A DNA stretch of 64,000 nucleotides from Flavobacteriales bacterium UBA4466 (GTDB lineage: Bacteria > Bacteroidota > Bacteroidia > Flavobacteriales_D > Crocinitomicaceae). Shown here piece after piece: positions 53,530 through 61,710 of the stretch. A program made the position numbers and the translations under genes. Location of the stretch: positions 124,001-188,000 of the forward strand of contig CAJJBE010000004.1 of the NCBI GenBank assembly GCA_905182335.1. Reading direction: 5' to 3'. The first letter of the stretch is position 1. Each line of letters begins with the position of its first letter. The notes beneath the pieces were generated by a model. That model had not been told where the DNA came from. It did not search any database and saw only the letters and a list, made by a program, of their open reading frames with translations.

Positions 53530-54894
53530 TTATTTTATTACGCTTAGCTTAGTGAAGGCAGATTTTTTTTCTGAAGATAGTTTTAGGATGTAATTTCCAC
53601 TAGGTAATCCATGCTTGATTCTTATGTTTTCTTGATTGCTTGAGACAGGGATTTTATTTTCTAATAAAAGGGCTCCCTTATGATTAAAGATTTCGTATTT
53701 TAAATACCCTTCATATTTTTCAAAAAACTTAACAGAAATGTTTTCGTCTGAAGGATTCGGATAAATAGAGAAAAACGCCTCGTCAAGTTTAGATTCAATT
53801 GTATTAGCTATTGGTTCATTGTAGAAACTCCAGTCGTATTTATTAGCACAATATACATTTTGTCCGGTATTAAATTCCATTTCAAAAACCACCTCATTAT
53901 TTGGACTCACTTCCGTAATTACAGAGCCTCTATTTACAATTTGGTTATTCCCAAAATTAATCAAGGTATTACCATTATTCAACCTTTGAATACTTCCTAT
54001 AGATGGAGTAAACAAAGAGTCTTGATGAACAAATTCCCAAACTTTTGTTGCAGTATGATTATCTAGATTTAATACGTATTCTACACCTCTAGATCGTTTA
54101 ATACCGCCAGTGTAGTCATCGCTATAATTTCCATTATCATACATTATGTAATGGTTATTCCCAAGACTTTTTATACAATGTTGTTTTGAAAATGGGTAGT
54201 CATTTTCAAAAGAGAAGTCGCTTTGATCTCCTCCAAATCTCCAAATTATTTCCCCTGTTGTTCTGTGTATTTTCGTTATTTCTGAAATGGTACGATTAGA
54301 AATAAGCAAATGACCATCTTCATCTATATCAATTGCATTACAATGTAGAAAGTCAATATTTAGATTATTATAGTCGATTTGAGAATAGTTCGATAGAAAA
54401 AAATGATCCCAGCTTAACCATTCAAAAACTAAATTATGGTTTGAATCAAGCTCTTGAATTACAAGCCCAAAAACAGTGCTATTAGAGGAGCCTTGATTTG
54501 AAATACTATCTGTTGCATAATCTTGTTGGTCATAAGCAAATAATATATAATTACCATTTTGCAATGCAATAAAATCATGATTGTCAGCAATATATCCATT
54601 TTGGCAGGAAACGCTATCTACTATGTTTTTTAAGGAATCCATTACTAACCACCTTTTTTGTAGCCTATCGAAAAACGTGATTTTGTTATTAAGGTTTACT
54701 TTCCATCCCCATCCTTTCAAATCAAAATTCTGAGTATAGATGAGTGTCCCAGATGAGTCTAATATATTTACAGGCTTTACTGGCTGTCCCCCGACATGAA
54801 AAAACAGGTTACCAGTATGGGCACCATTATTAGTTATAATGTTATAGTCAGGTTGTGCAAATCCTAAAAAAGGAATAAGGCAAACAGCAAACAT
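53530..54894 (-). CDS. Arylsulfotransferase (ASST)-fold protein with T9SS sorting domain
   Basis: The protein has 454 residues. The N-terminus (MFAVCLIPFLGFAQPDYN) is an unusually uncharged signal peptide. An upstream ATG (54902) in another frame would give MFKCLLFALF, and both halves would join if the A6 run at 54866-54871 had one more base. The body is a beta-propeller of the arylsulfotransferase family (DNHDFIALQNGNYILFAYDQ, LHCNAIDIDEDGHLLISNR, EIIWRFGGDQSDF, KQHCIKSLGNNHYIMYDNG). It ends in a type A sorting domain (FFSIYPNPSDENISV ... GNYILKLSSEKKSAFTKL). It is a paralogue of the gene at 10653. The enzymatic role is unproven. Confidence 0.8.
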   Translation of the reverse strand: MFAVCLIPFLGFAQPDYNIITNNGAHTGNLFFHVGGQPVKPVNILDSSGTLIYTQNFDLKGWGWKVNLNNKITFFDRLQKRWLVMDSLKNIVDSVSCQNGYIADNHDFIALQNGNYILFAYDQQDYATDSISNQGSSNSTVFGLVIQELDSNHNLVFEWLSWDHFFLSNYSQIDYNNLNIDFLHCNAIDIDEDGHLLISNRTISEITKIHRTTGEIIWRFGGDQSDFSFENDYPFSKQHCIKSLGNNHYIMYDNGNYSDDYTGGIKRSRGVEYVLNLDNHTATKVWEFVHQDSLFTPSIGSIQRLNNGNTLINFGNNQIVNRGSVITEVSPNNEVVFEMEFNTGQNVYCANKYDWSFYNEPIANTIESKLDEAFFSIYPNPSDENISVKFFEKYEGYLKYEIFNHKGALLLENKIPVSSNQENIRIKHGLPSGNYILKLSSEKKSAFTKLSVIK

Positions 54895-55010
54895 TTAAAC
54901 ATAAAAAAAGTAAAAAAGAAGATTAATAATAACCTTTTTTTTTTTACAGAGCAATATTAATAGAATTGTCTTCACCTTTTAAAGGTGTAAAAGGTTTTAG
55001 TGTAGGGGGC

Positions 55011-56906
55011 TTATTTCCGTCCTTTTCTCCGCCTTTCTTCAAGCCAACTAGGAACCCTAGAGCTTGAAGTGTTTCCGTCTAAGAGTTTTTCTGCTAAATC
55101 CATGCGATTCGCTTTTTGTAAGGATTTCTTTATAAAGGAATGATTTTCTCTTTTGTACCAGAAGAAGAATCTACGTTGATTTAACTTCTCTTCTTTCTCT
55201 TTTACTGTACGATGAGGTCTTAGTGTATAAGGATGAACTCCACTATAATAAATAACTGTGGCAACGGTCATAGGTGTTGGTGTGAAATCTTGAACTTGTT
55301 CTAGCTGGAAACCCATATCCTTTGTTTCAACAGCCAAATTAGCCATATCCTCGTCTTCACATCCGGGGTGAGATGATATAAAATAAGGAATTAAAGGTTG
55401 ATTTAAATTATGCTTAGCTGATATTTTATCGTACTTTTCTTTGAATTTATGGAAGTATTTAAATGATGGTTTACGCATCATTTTTAAAGTATTATCAGAT
55501 GTGTGTTCCGGCGCCACTTTTAGTCTACCGCTGATGTGACGGGTAACAACTTGCTCAATGTATTCATCGTGATTACCATCACCATTATTTTTATTAAAAT
55601 CATCTACTAATAGATCATATCGAATTCCAGACCCTACAAAAGCTTTCTTTACACCGGGGTGAGCATCAACTTTTTTGTAAAGTTCAGTCATTGGCTTGTG
55701 AGATGTATCTAGATTTGAACAGATAACGGGGTGTATACAACTCGGGCTAGAGCACTTAGCACAAATGGCCTCGTCTTTACCTTGCATGCGATACATATTT
55801 GCTGATGGCCCTCCTAAATCGGATATATAGCCTTTAAAATCTGGATGACCTACAACTTGGTCTACTTCTTTTAGAATCGACTTTTCACTACGTGACGCAA
55901 TGAATTTTCCTTGATGTGCACTAATCGTGCAGAAACTGCACCCTCCAAAACATCCACGATGCATGTTAATTGAAAACTTGATCATATCGTAGGCTGGAAT
56001 AGCTCCACGTTTTTTATACTTAGGGTGAGGCAATCGAGTATAGGGTAAATCAAAAGATTCATCAATCTCTTTTTCAATCATGGTTTTATATGGCGGATTG
56101 ATTACCAGGGTTTTGTTCCCAATTTTTTGAGTAATCCGATTTGCTTCCCATTTATTTGACTCAACTTCAACTATTTTGAAATTGGCCGCGTACTTTATCT
56201 TGTCTTCTAAGCAATCTTCATGACTCGCCATTTCAACGGTTTTCCAATTCTTATTCTTAGGAAGAGGGTCACTTTCTTCAATTAAAAAAGCAACCTGCTT
56301 AACAGTCGATAGACTTTTAAAAGGCACCCCTCTTTTGAGTAATTGAAGAACTTCTCTTAAAGGTTGGTCTCCCATTCCATACACCAATAAATCAGCACCT
56401 GAATCTTCTAAAATGGAAGGAAATAATCTATCTTCCCAATAATCATAATGAGTAACACGCCTTAACGATGCCTCGATTCCACCAATCAAAATAGGAACAT
56501 CGGGATAAAGTTCTTTAAGAATTTTAGAGTAAACAACCGTCGCGTAATCTGGTCTGAATCCTGCAACTCCACCTGGAGTGTAAGCATCAGTAGACCTTAA
56601 CCTTTTATTTGCCGTATAGTGATTTACCATGGAGTCCATACAGCCCCCAGTTACTCCGAAAAACTTTTTGGGTTTCCCGAATTTTTTGAAGTCTCTTAAA
56701 TCATCTTTCCAGTTAGGTTGTGCAACAATAGCAACTGAGAATCCTTCGTCTTCAATTATACGTCCAACAACAGCTGTTCCAAAAGCTGGGTGGTCCACAT
56801 AGGCATCGCCTGAAATTAGGACAACATCCACTTCATCAAACCCTCGTTTTTCGAGTTCTTTTTTTGTTAAGGGTAACCAATCTGTTATAGGGCGTTCAAT
56901 CGACAT
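55011..56906 (-). CDS. YgiQ family radical SAM protein (UPF0313)
   Basis: The protein has 631 residues, typical of YgiQ. The radical SAM cysteine motif is CFGGCSFC near residue 320, in INMHRGCFGGCSFCTISAHQ. The N-terminal B12-like region (DVVLISGDAYVDHPAFGTAV) and segments PILIGGIEASLRRVTHYDYW near 138 and LKVAPEHTSDNTLKMMRKP near 464 fit the family. Its reaction is unknown. The gene is transcribed alone and the C-terminal lysine/arginine-rich tail (WLEERRRKGRK) is normal for the family. Confidence 0.93.
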   Translation of the reverse strand: MSIERPITDWLPLTKKELEKRGFDEVDVVLISGDAYVDHPAFGTAVVGRIIEDEGFSVAIVAQPNWKDDLRDFKKFGKPKKFFGVTGGCMDSMVNHYTANKRLRSTDAYTPGGVAGFRPDYATVVYSKILKELYPDVPILIGGIEASLRRVTHYDYWEDRLFPSILEDSGADLLVYGMGDQPLREVLQLLKRGVPFKSLSTVKQVAFLIEESDPLPKNKNWKTVEMASHEDCLEDKIKYAANFKIVEVESNKWEANRITQKIGNKTLVINPPYKTMIEKEIDESFDLPYTRLPHPKYKKRGAIPAYDMIKFSINMHRGCFGGCSFCTISAHQGKFIASRSEKSILKEVDQVVGHPDFKGYISDLGGPSANMYRMQGKDEAICAKCSSPSCIHPVICSNLDTSHKPMTELYKKVDAHPGVKKAFVGSGIRYDLLVDDFNKNNGDGNHDEYIEQVVTRHISGRLKVAPEHTSDNTLKMMRKPSFKYFHKFKEKYDKISAKHNLNQPLIPYFISSHPGCEDEDMANLAVETKDMGFQLEQVQDFTPTPMTVATVIYYSGVHPYTLRPHRTVKEKEEKLNQRRFFFWYKRENHSFIKKSLQKANRMDLAEKLLDGNTSSSRVPSWLEERRRKGRK

Positions 56907-57015
56907 ACTGCAAAACTAAACTAAAAAACTGAAAAGAAATTTCATATAATAGCTAAAGAGTATTTATCTTGTAAGAATACCTAAATAATGCATGATTTTA
57001 TGAGACTTATAGCAG

Positions 57016-57909
57016 TTGGTATTGTTAATACTGTTTGTAATAAATGGTTGTTCGGAGCAAAAACGTCAGATATCCTTGAACAAGAAAGTGGTTTACCAAC
57101 CTTTCTTATTTAATATGCAACAGTATTTCTCTGATCATGAATATAACATGTCATTTCCGATTTGGTTTAATGATAGGGTGTTGAAACAGAAAAAAATAAA
57201 GGAAATTAGATTGAATGGATTCCCATCTTCGCTCGATATAGATCTAATTGACAATTCGCCTAAACACAAAAAAGTGTATTCATTTAATGAACAAGGTGAT
57301 TTAGTTTCAGTGCATTTTGAGCAGTTTTATGAAAACATGAAAGTAGGGTCATACCTATTCGAATATTCAACAGCGAAAGACGAGAATGGGTTTTCTAAGG
57401 TAGAAAAGAGTATTGTTCCCAATTCAGATCAAAAGTCGTCAGAGCATTATTTTATATATGAGAAAGAGAAGTGCGGTGACAAATTTTTAATGTATCGAGA
57501 TGAGTTTTCAGGGGACTATTTATTTTATATGTTGAATGAGCAGAACTGGGGTGCTCTTTCTATAGATTCGGTTTTTAATCCAACGATAGAAGATAAAATT
57601 ATATTAGGAACACCATCTATCCCCTATAAATCTTATCGTGTTGAAAATATAGTAAAAGAGCTGAATATTGTTAATTTCAAATATGATAAATCGGAAGAGT
57701 TTGTTCAGGAGATAAAGTATGATGAAAATGGGATATGTTTGGGTTTTATTGACTCAACATTTAGCGGGAATAAATTCTTGAAATCTGAACTAAACTTTTT
57801 TGAAATAGAGGGAGGCCTCCCTGTGAAAATTATTAATGAGAGCAAGTCTAATAAGTCTGCATCAAGCTATTTTCATATTGAAATAATTGAATACATCTTC
57901 TTTAAATAG
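57016..57909 (+). CDS. Hypothetical lipoprotein with a broken signal peptide frame
   Basis: The frame codes for 297 residues. It begins at a TTG (57016) and gives MVLLILFVINGCSEQKR, a lipobox with cysteine near residue 12 but no basic N-terminus. An in-frame TAG lies at 57010-57012. An ATG at 57000 in another frame reads MRLIA up to the join, so removal of one G at about 57015 would give the normal lipoprotein signal MRLIALVLLILFVINGC. The rest is hydrophilic and aromatic-rich, with repeated Tyr/Phe (YENMKVGSYLFEYS, SGDYLFYMLNEQNWGALS). I do not recognise a family. It may be an envelope lipoprotein; its function is unknown. Confidence 0.6.
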   Translation: MVLLILFVINGCSEQKRQISLNKKVVYQPFLFNMQQYFSDHEYNMSFPIWFNDRVLKQKKIKEIRLNGFPSSLDIDLIDNSPKHKKVYSFNEQGDLVSVHFEQFYENMKVGSYLFEYSTAKDENGFSKVEKSIVPNSDQKSSEHYFIYEKEKCGDKFLMYRDEFSGDYLFYMLNEQNWGALSIDSVFNPTIEDKIILGTPSIPYKSYRVENIVKELNIVNFKYDKSEEFVQEIKYDENGICLGFIDSTFSGNKFLKSELNFFEIEGGLPVKIINESKSNKSASSYFHIEIIEYIFFK

Positions 57910-57972
57910 AAATAGGTCTAGAGGTAATGTAGAGTAAGCGTATTTACTTCTTAGTTTATCCATTAAGTTGAT

Positions 57973-57980
57973 TATTTTTG
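57973..57980 (+). promoter_or_regulatory. -7 element (TATTTTTG) for pepA
   Basis: TATTTTTG matches TAnnTTTG exactly and lies 20 bases before the pepA ATG. The -33 region (TTAG near 57951) is weak. Confidence 0.4.
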
Positions 57981-58000
57981 TTTATTAAAAAAAATAAAGA

Positions 58001-59392
58001 ATGCAGTTAATAAATAAGATTAACGAAGAATACACGAAGAATCGTATAATTATCGGTTCAGAGGAAAACATTCCAGTTACGCTTTCAACAGAAGATAAAG
58101 AGTTGTTCTCTGATTTCTTATTGTTGGAAGAGGAAGTGAAAATTCTATCAAGCCTTGATTCAATCATTGCCTTAGTAAATGTCAATCCTGATAACGAGAG
58201 GATGCGTGTTGCTGGTTCAAAAGTAAGAAGCGTTTTAAATAAAGAGACCGAGGCAATTACCGTTCATGGAAGATCACAGGATTGCTTTTCGTTTATTGAA
58301 GGATTGATGTTGTCGAATTATCAATTTAACAAGTATTTTTCGGATGCTGAAAAAAGAACGAATAAGCTAAATTCAATCAGTGTTGATAATAGTTTTTCGG
58401 CTTCAGACCTCGAGGAGCTTTTGAATATTACAAAAGCAGTGTCTTGGGCAAGGGATATGGTAAATGAACCCGTTTCTTTCTTAAACGCAGAACAACTATC
58501 GGAAGAGATAAAAGCCTTAGGGGATGATTCTGATTTAAAGATTACGGTACTTGAAAAATCGCAAATCGAAGCCTTGAAGATGGGGGGACTTCTAAGTGTA
58601 AACAAAGGGTCAATTGACCCACCAACGTTTACAATAGCAGAATATAAACCAGCTAATGCGGCTAATTCAAAACCAATTGTTTTAGTTGGCAAAGGTGTTG
58701 TGTATGACACAGGAGGATTAAGCCTTAAGCCAACAGCTCAGTCTATGGACATTATGAAGAGTGACATGGGTGGAGCTGCTTGTGTGGCAGGAGCAATCTA
58801 CTTAGCGGCAAAGCAAAACCTCCCATTACATATTATTGGGTTAATTCCAGCTACAGATAATAGGCCAGGTTTAAATGCTTATGCTCCAGGTGATGTGATT
58901 ACAATGTTTAATGGCACAACGGTTGAGGTTTTGAATACAGATGCTGAAGGAAGAATGATTTTAGCGGACGCACTTTCTTATTCTGCTAAATTTGATCCAG
59001 AGGTTGTTATTGATGCTGCCACATTAACAGGTGCTGCCCACCGTGCTATCGGTATGCATGCCTCGATAATTATGGGAAATGCAAATGATAAATATTTTGA
59101 ACAGTTAGAACTAGCTGGAAATAATTCATTCGAACGCGTAGTTCGCTTTCCTTTTTGGGATGAATATTTAGAAGAAATGAAATCGCCAATTGCTGACTTA
59201 AAAAATCTAGGGGGCCCTTCTGGAGGAATGATTACTGCAGGAAAATTTTTAGAGCAGTTTGTTAAATCGCCATATGTACATATCGATATTGCTGGCCCAG
59301 CATGGTTAGATAAAAATGAAGCCTACAGAACCAAGGGAGGTTCTGGTGTAGGTGTTAGGTTGCTATATAACTTCCTTAAAAATTATACTTAA
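58001..59392 (+). CDS. Leucyl aminopeptidase, M17 family
   Basis: This is a cytosolic aminopeptidase with two divalent metals. Its 463 residues show the full M17 catalytic centre: LVGKGVVYDTGGLSLKP near residue 227 (lysine and aspartate ligands), KSDMGGAACVAGAI near 250, and the signature NTDAEGRMILADAL near 310-323. The N-terminal domain is shorter and more divergent than in E. coli PepA. It overlaps pdxA by one base (TAATG), so the two are translationally coupled. Confidence 0.94.
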   Translation: MQLINKINEEYTKNRIIIGSEENIPVTLSTEDKELFSDFLLLEEEVKILSSLDSIIALVNVNPDNERMRVAGSKVRSVLNKETEAITVHGRSQDCFSFIEGLMLSNYQFNKYFSDAEKRTNKLNSISVDNSFSASDLEELLNITKAVSWARDMVNEPVSFLNAEQLSEEIKALGDDSDLKITVLEKSQIEALKMGGLLSVNKGSIDPPTFTIAEYKPANAANSKPIVLVGKGVVYDTGGLSLKPTAQSMDIMKSDMGGAACVAGAIYLAAKQNLPLHIIGLIPATDNRPGLNAYAPGDVITMFNGTTVEVLNTDAEGRMILADALSYSAKFDPEVVIDAATLTGAAHRAIGMHASIIMGNANDKYFEQLELAGNNSFERVVRFPFWDEYLEEMKSPIADLKNLGGPSGGMITAGKFLEQFVKSPYVHIDIAGPAWLDKNEAYRTKGGSGVGVRLLYNFLKNYT

Positions 59393-60504
59393 TGGATAAG
59401 ATTAAAGAGTCAAATAAAGAGACCATAACAAGATCGCCTGTTCGTGTAGGTATCTCAATAGGAGATGTAAATGGTATAGGCCCTGAAGTGATAATGAAAG
59501 CATTAAATGATACGCGTTTGTTATTGGATTGTACTCCAATTATTTATGGGTCATCTAAAGTGTTTTCGTTTCATAAGGAAAACCTAGATATCAAAGAATT
59601 TGTTTTTTTGAATTCAGACTCCGTTGACGGTGTTAGAGATAAAAACATTAACGTAGTTAATATTTGGAAAGATGAGATTAAATTTGAATTAGGCAAAGCA
59701 ACATCTGATGGAGGTCGTTTAGCCTTTGAATCACTTGAGGCAGCGACTAGTGATTTGGCTTCGGGGAAGATAGATGTACTTGTTACTGCCCCAATATCAA
59801 AAGATGCAATGAGCCAGTCTGGATTTAAATTCCCTGGTCATACAGAGTATTTAGCTGATATGTCCGGAGAGGCTGAAGCGCTTATGTTGATGGTTGCTCC
59901 GTCACTTCGTTTAGGACTAGTGACTAGTCATATTCCATTGAAAGATGTAACTACGACGCTAACAGCAGATAAGGTTTATGATAAGATAAAGTCTTTTGCT
60001 GCTAGTTTGACTAAAGATTTTGGAATCCGTAGGCCAAAGATTGCTGTATTTGGAGTAAATCCTCATGCTGGCGAAAGTGGAAAAATGGGAACGGAAGAGT
60101 TAGAGTCAATTATACCAGGGATTAACAAAGCTAAAAATGAAGAAATTATAGCTTTCGGGCCATTTCCAGCAGATGGTTTTTTTGGGTCTAGCGCTCAGCA
60201 AAACTATGATGGTGTTTTAGCGATGTATCATGATCAAGGATTGGCTGCGTTTAAGGCACTTTCATTTGATGAAGGCGTAAATTTCACGGCAGGGCTACCG
60301 ATTATCCGAACATCTCCAGATCACGGAACAGCCTATGATATTGTTGGGCAGGACAAAGCATCTGGAGCTTCAATGAGAAACGCAATTTATATGGCCATTG
60401 ATGTTTTCTGGAACCACCAACTAGAAAAGGAAATAACAGCTAATCCACTTGAAATGCAAAAAAGAGTCGATTTCAGAAAAGATAAAAGAAAAGAAACAGA
60501 ATAG
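59392..60504 (+). CDS. pdxA: 4-hydroxythreonine-4-phosphate dehydrogenase PdxA
   Basis: PdxA oxidises 4-phosphohydroxy-L-threonine in the DXP-dependent pyridoxal phosphate pathway. The 370 residues have the family motifs: SIGDVNGIGPEVIMKAL near residue 23, VTAPISKDAMSQSGFKFPGHTEYLAD near 130 (metal and substrate histidine), GVNPHAGESGKMG near 222, AMYHDQGLAAFK near 280 and TSPDHGTAYDI near 305. The length is slightly longer than E. coli PdxA because of N- and C-terminal charged ends. It is co-transcribed with pepA. Confidence 0.95.
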   Translation: MDKIKESNKETITRSPVRVGISIGDVNGIGPEVIMKALNDTRLLLDCTPIIYGSSKVFSFHKENLDIKEFVFLNSDSVDGVRDKNINVVNIWKDEIKFELGKATSDGGRLAFESLEAATSDLASGKIDVLVTAPISKDAMSQSGFKFPGHTEYLADMSGEAEALMLMVAPSLRLGLVTSHIPLKDVTTTLTADKVYDKIKSFAASLTKDFGIRRPKIAVFGVNPHAGESGKMGTEELESIIPGINKAKNEEIIAFGPFPADGFFGSSAQQNYDGVLAMYHDQGLAAFKALSFDEGVNFTAGLPIIRTSPDHGTAYDIVGQDKASGASMRNAIYMAIDVFWNHQLEKEITANPLEMQKRVDFRKDKRKETE

Positions 60505-60540
60505 AGGAGGTTAAAATAAAAAGTAGTATTCGTCAGGGTT

Positions 60541-60562
60541 AAAGTTAAAATTGTTAACTTTA
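60541..60562 (+). promoter_or_regulatory. Promoter -7 box inside an inverted repeat, upstream of DUF177-rpmF
   Basis: TAACTTTA (60555-60562) is a near-consensus -7 box. It overlaps the right arm of the 8-bp inverted repeat AAAGTTAA (60541-60548) and TTAACTTT (60554-60561), so a repressor or hairpin here could control the DUF177-rpmF genes. The DUF177 GTG start is 36 bases downstream. Confidence 0.4.
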
Positions 60563-60598
60563 CCGCCCCTACTTCTAGTGTGAGGTCGGGAAATTTAG

Positions 60599-61162
60599 GT
60601 GAAAGTGAAGTTAAATAGAGATTATATTATACCCTTTGTTGGTTTAAAGATAGGGGCGCACAAATTTGAGTTTAACATTACAGACACGTTCTTTGATAAC
60701 TATGAGTATTCAATAATTCGCAGGGGAAATGTTAAGATCGAGCTGATTTTAGACAAAAAAGAAACAATGCTTATTGGTAATTATGCCATCAGAGGAGTTG
60801 TCCAGTCTGAATGCGATCGTTGTACTGACCCAATCGAAATTGACGTTGCAGGGGATTATCAACTTGTTTATAAGTTTGATAACGAGGCTTGTGACGACGA
60901 ATCATTAATTATTATTTACCCTGAAGAATTTGAATTGGATATTTCTGTAAATATTCTTGAGCTCATGATGGTTTCTTTGCCCTTGAGGTCAATTCATGAT
61001 GAAGGTGAGTGTAATGAGGAAATGATTGAACAATTAAAGGAGTATGTATTAGTTGAAGAAAAATTTGATAATGAAGACGATGAGGACTTGTCTGATGATT
61101 CAGAAGACGAAGATAACGATGATATTGATCCTCGTTGGTCAGTATTAAAAGGATTAAAATAG
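60599..61162 (+). CDS. DUF177 (YceD-like) protein upstream of rpmF
   Basis: The protein has 187 residues. The DUF177 domain is indicated by the CxxC zinc-like pair with the conserved upstream block (AIRGVVQSECDRCTDPIEI, about residues 63-81) and by VNILELMMVSLPLRSIHDEGEC near 118-139. The tail is strongly acidic (EKFDNEDDEDLSDDSEDED) and ends in DPRWSVLKGLK, the usual C-terminus of the family. In other bacteria DUF177/YceD is needed for 23S rRNA accumulation or processing. The start is a GTG at 60599 (no ATG fits). The gene sits next to rpmF, which is the classic pairing. Confidence 0.9.
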   Translation: MKVKLNRDYIIPFVGLKIGAHKFEFNITDTFFDNYEYSIIRRGNVKIELILDKKETMLIGNYAIRGVVQSECDRCTDPIEIDVAGDYQLVYKFDNEACDDESLIIIYPEEFELDISVNILELMMVSLPLRSIHDEGECNEEMIEQLKEYVLVEEKFDNEDDEDLSDDSEDEDNDDIDPRWSVLKGLK

Positions 61163-61265
61163 AAGTGAAAGCATTTAGTATAAACGCAGAAAACTGCAAA
61201 AGGTGATTATTAAGTTTGAAGTAGAAATACAGATGACAAGTAAATAAAAAAGTAAACAAAGTAAA

Positions 61266-61457
61266 ATGGCACATCCAAAACGAAAAATCTCGAAAACGAG
61301 ACGTGACAAAAGAAGAACTCACGTGAAGGCTGAGGCAAAAAACATTTCAACATGCGCAACTACTGGGCAACCACATTTATTTCATCATGCTCATTGGCAT
61401 GAAGGTAAATTGTACTACAAAGGTAAGGTAGTTGCAGAAAAAGAAGTTGCAGTTTAA
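61266..61457 (+). CDS. rpmF: 50S ribosomal protein L32
   Basis: L32 is a small 50S protein. The 63 residues begin [20 protein letters not shown], as in other L32 proteins. The second zinc-type cysteine pair of many L32 proteins is absent (only one cysteine, in [12 protein letters not shown]), as in zinc-independent forms. It lies 103 bases after DUF177, and the plsX gene that follows rpmF in many bacteria is not present before fabH. Confidence 0.96.
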   Translation: MAHPKRKISKTRRDKRRTHVKAEAKNISTCATTGQPHLFHHAHWHEGKLYYKGKVVAEKEVAV

Positions 61458-61500
61458 GTAACTGTGAGTTAATTCTTCACTAATGAGGATTGATATTAGA

Positions 61501-61608
61501 GTTCTAAAAAGTGGGGTAAGACCCACTATATAATACTCTTCAATGGGGGCCTTAAAGCCCAAAGGCGACCGGGGTGATTCTTGTGTGGCCTTTCATTGTT
61601 TTTAGAAC
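61501..61608 (+). ncRNA. Candidate structured RNA between rpmF and fabH
   Basis: The segment is bracketed by a perfect 10-bp pairing, GTTCTAAAAA (61501-61510) with TTTTTAGAAC (61599-61608). Inside it are a hairpin GTGGG/CCCAC (61511-61526), then a stem CAATG (61541-61545) with CATTG (61594-61598), then a hairpin GGGC/GCCC (about 61547-61560), and a stem AAAGGC (61561-61566) with GCCTTT (61588-61593). It is GC-richer than its surroundings and has no coding frame. An outer stem, asymmetric bubble and apical stems resemble the layout of 6S-type RNAs, but I cannot confirm a family. The opposite strand would end in GTGGG-loop-CCCAC then T5, a terminator-like shape, so the strand is uncertain. A leader for fabH is also possible. 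Confidence 0.45.
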
Positions 61609-61640
61609 TATATTGTCTGATGGTTTCATCAATTTTATCA

Positions 61641-61662
61641 GTGAGAATGTATACATTGTCAC
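61641..61662. promoter_or_regulatory. 22-bp imperfect palindrome, possible operator upstream of fabH
   Basis: GTGAgAATGTATACATTgTCAC has a perfect 12-bp core (AATGTATACATT) and matching GTGA/TCAC ends with one mismatched pair. It lies 49 bases before the fabH ATG and fits a dimeric repressor of fatty-acid synthesis, though no such protein is identified here. Confidence 0.45.
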
Positions 61663-61710
61663 TAGTTTAATAGTAGGAATTTTTGATTAAAACAGAGTAT
61701 TAAATTTATT

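Noticed and set aside
58592-58604. Third copy of the CTAAGTGTAAACA motif
   Set aside because: It lies within the pepA coding frame, encodes ordinary residues and has no palindromic partner, so it is probably chance.
60963-61322. 119-codon minus-strand frame across the DUF177 3' end and rpmF start
   Set aside because: It is opposite two conserved genes and has no recognised domain.
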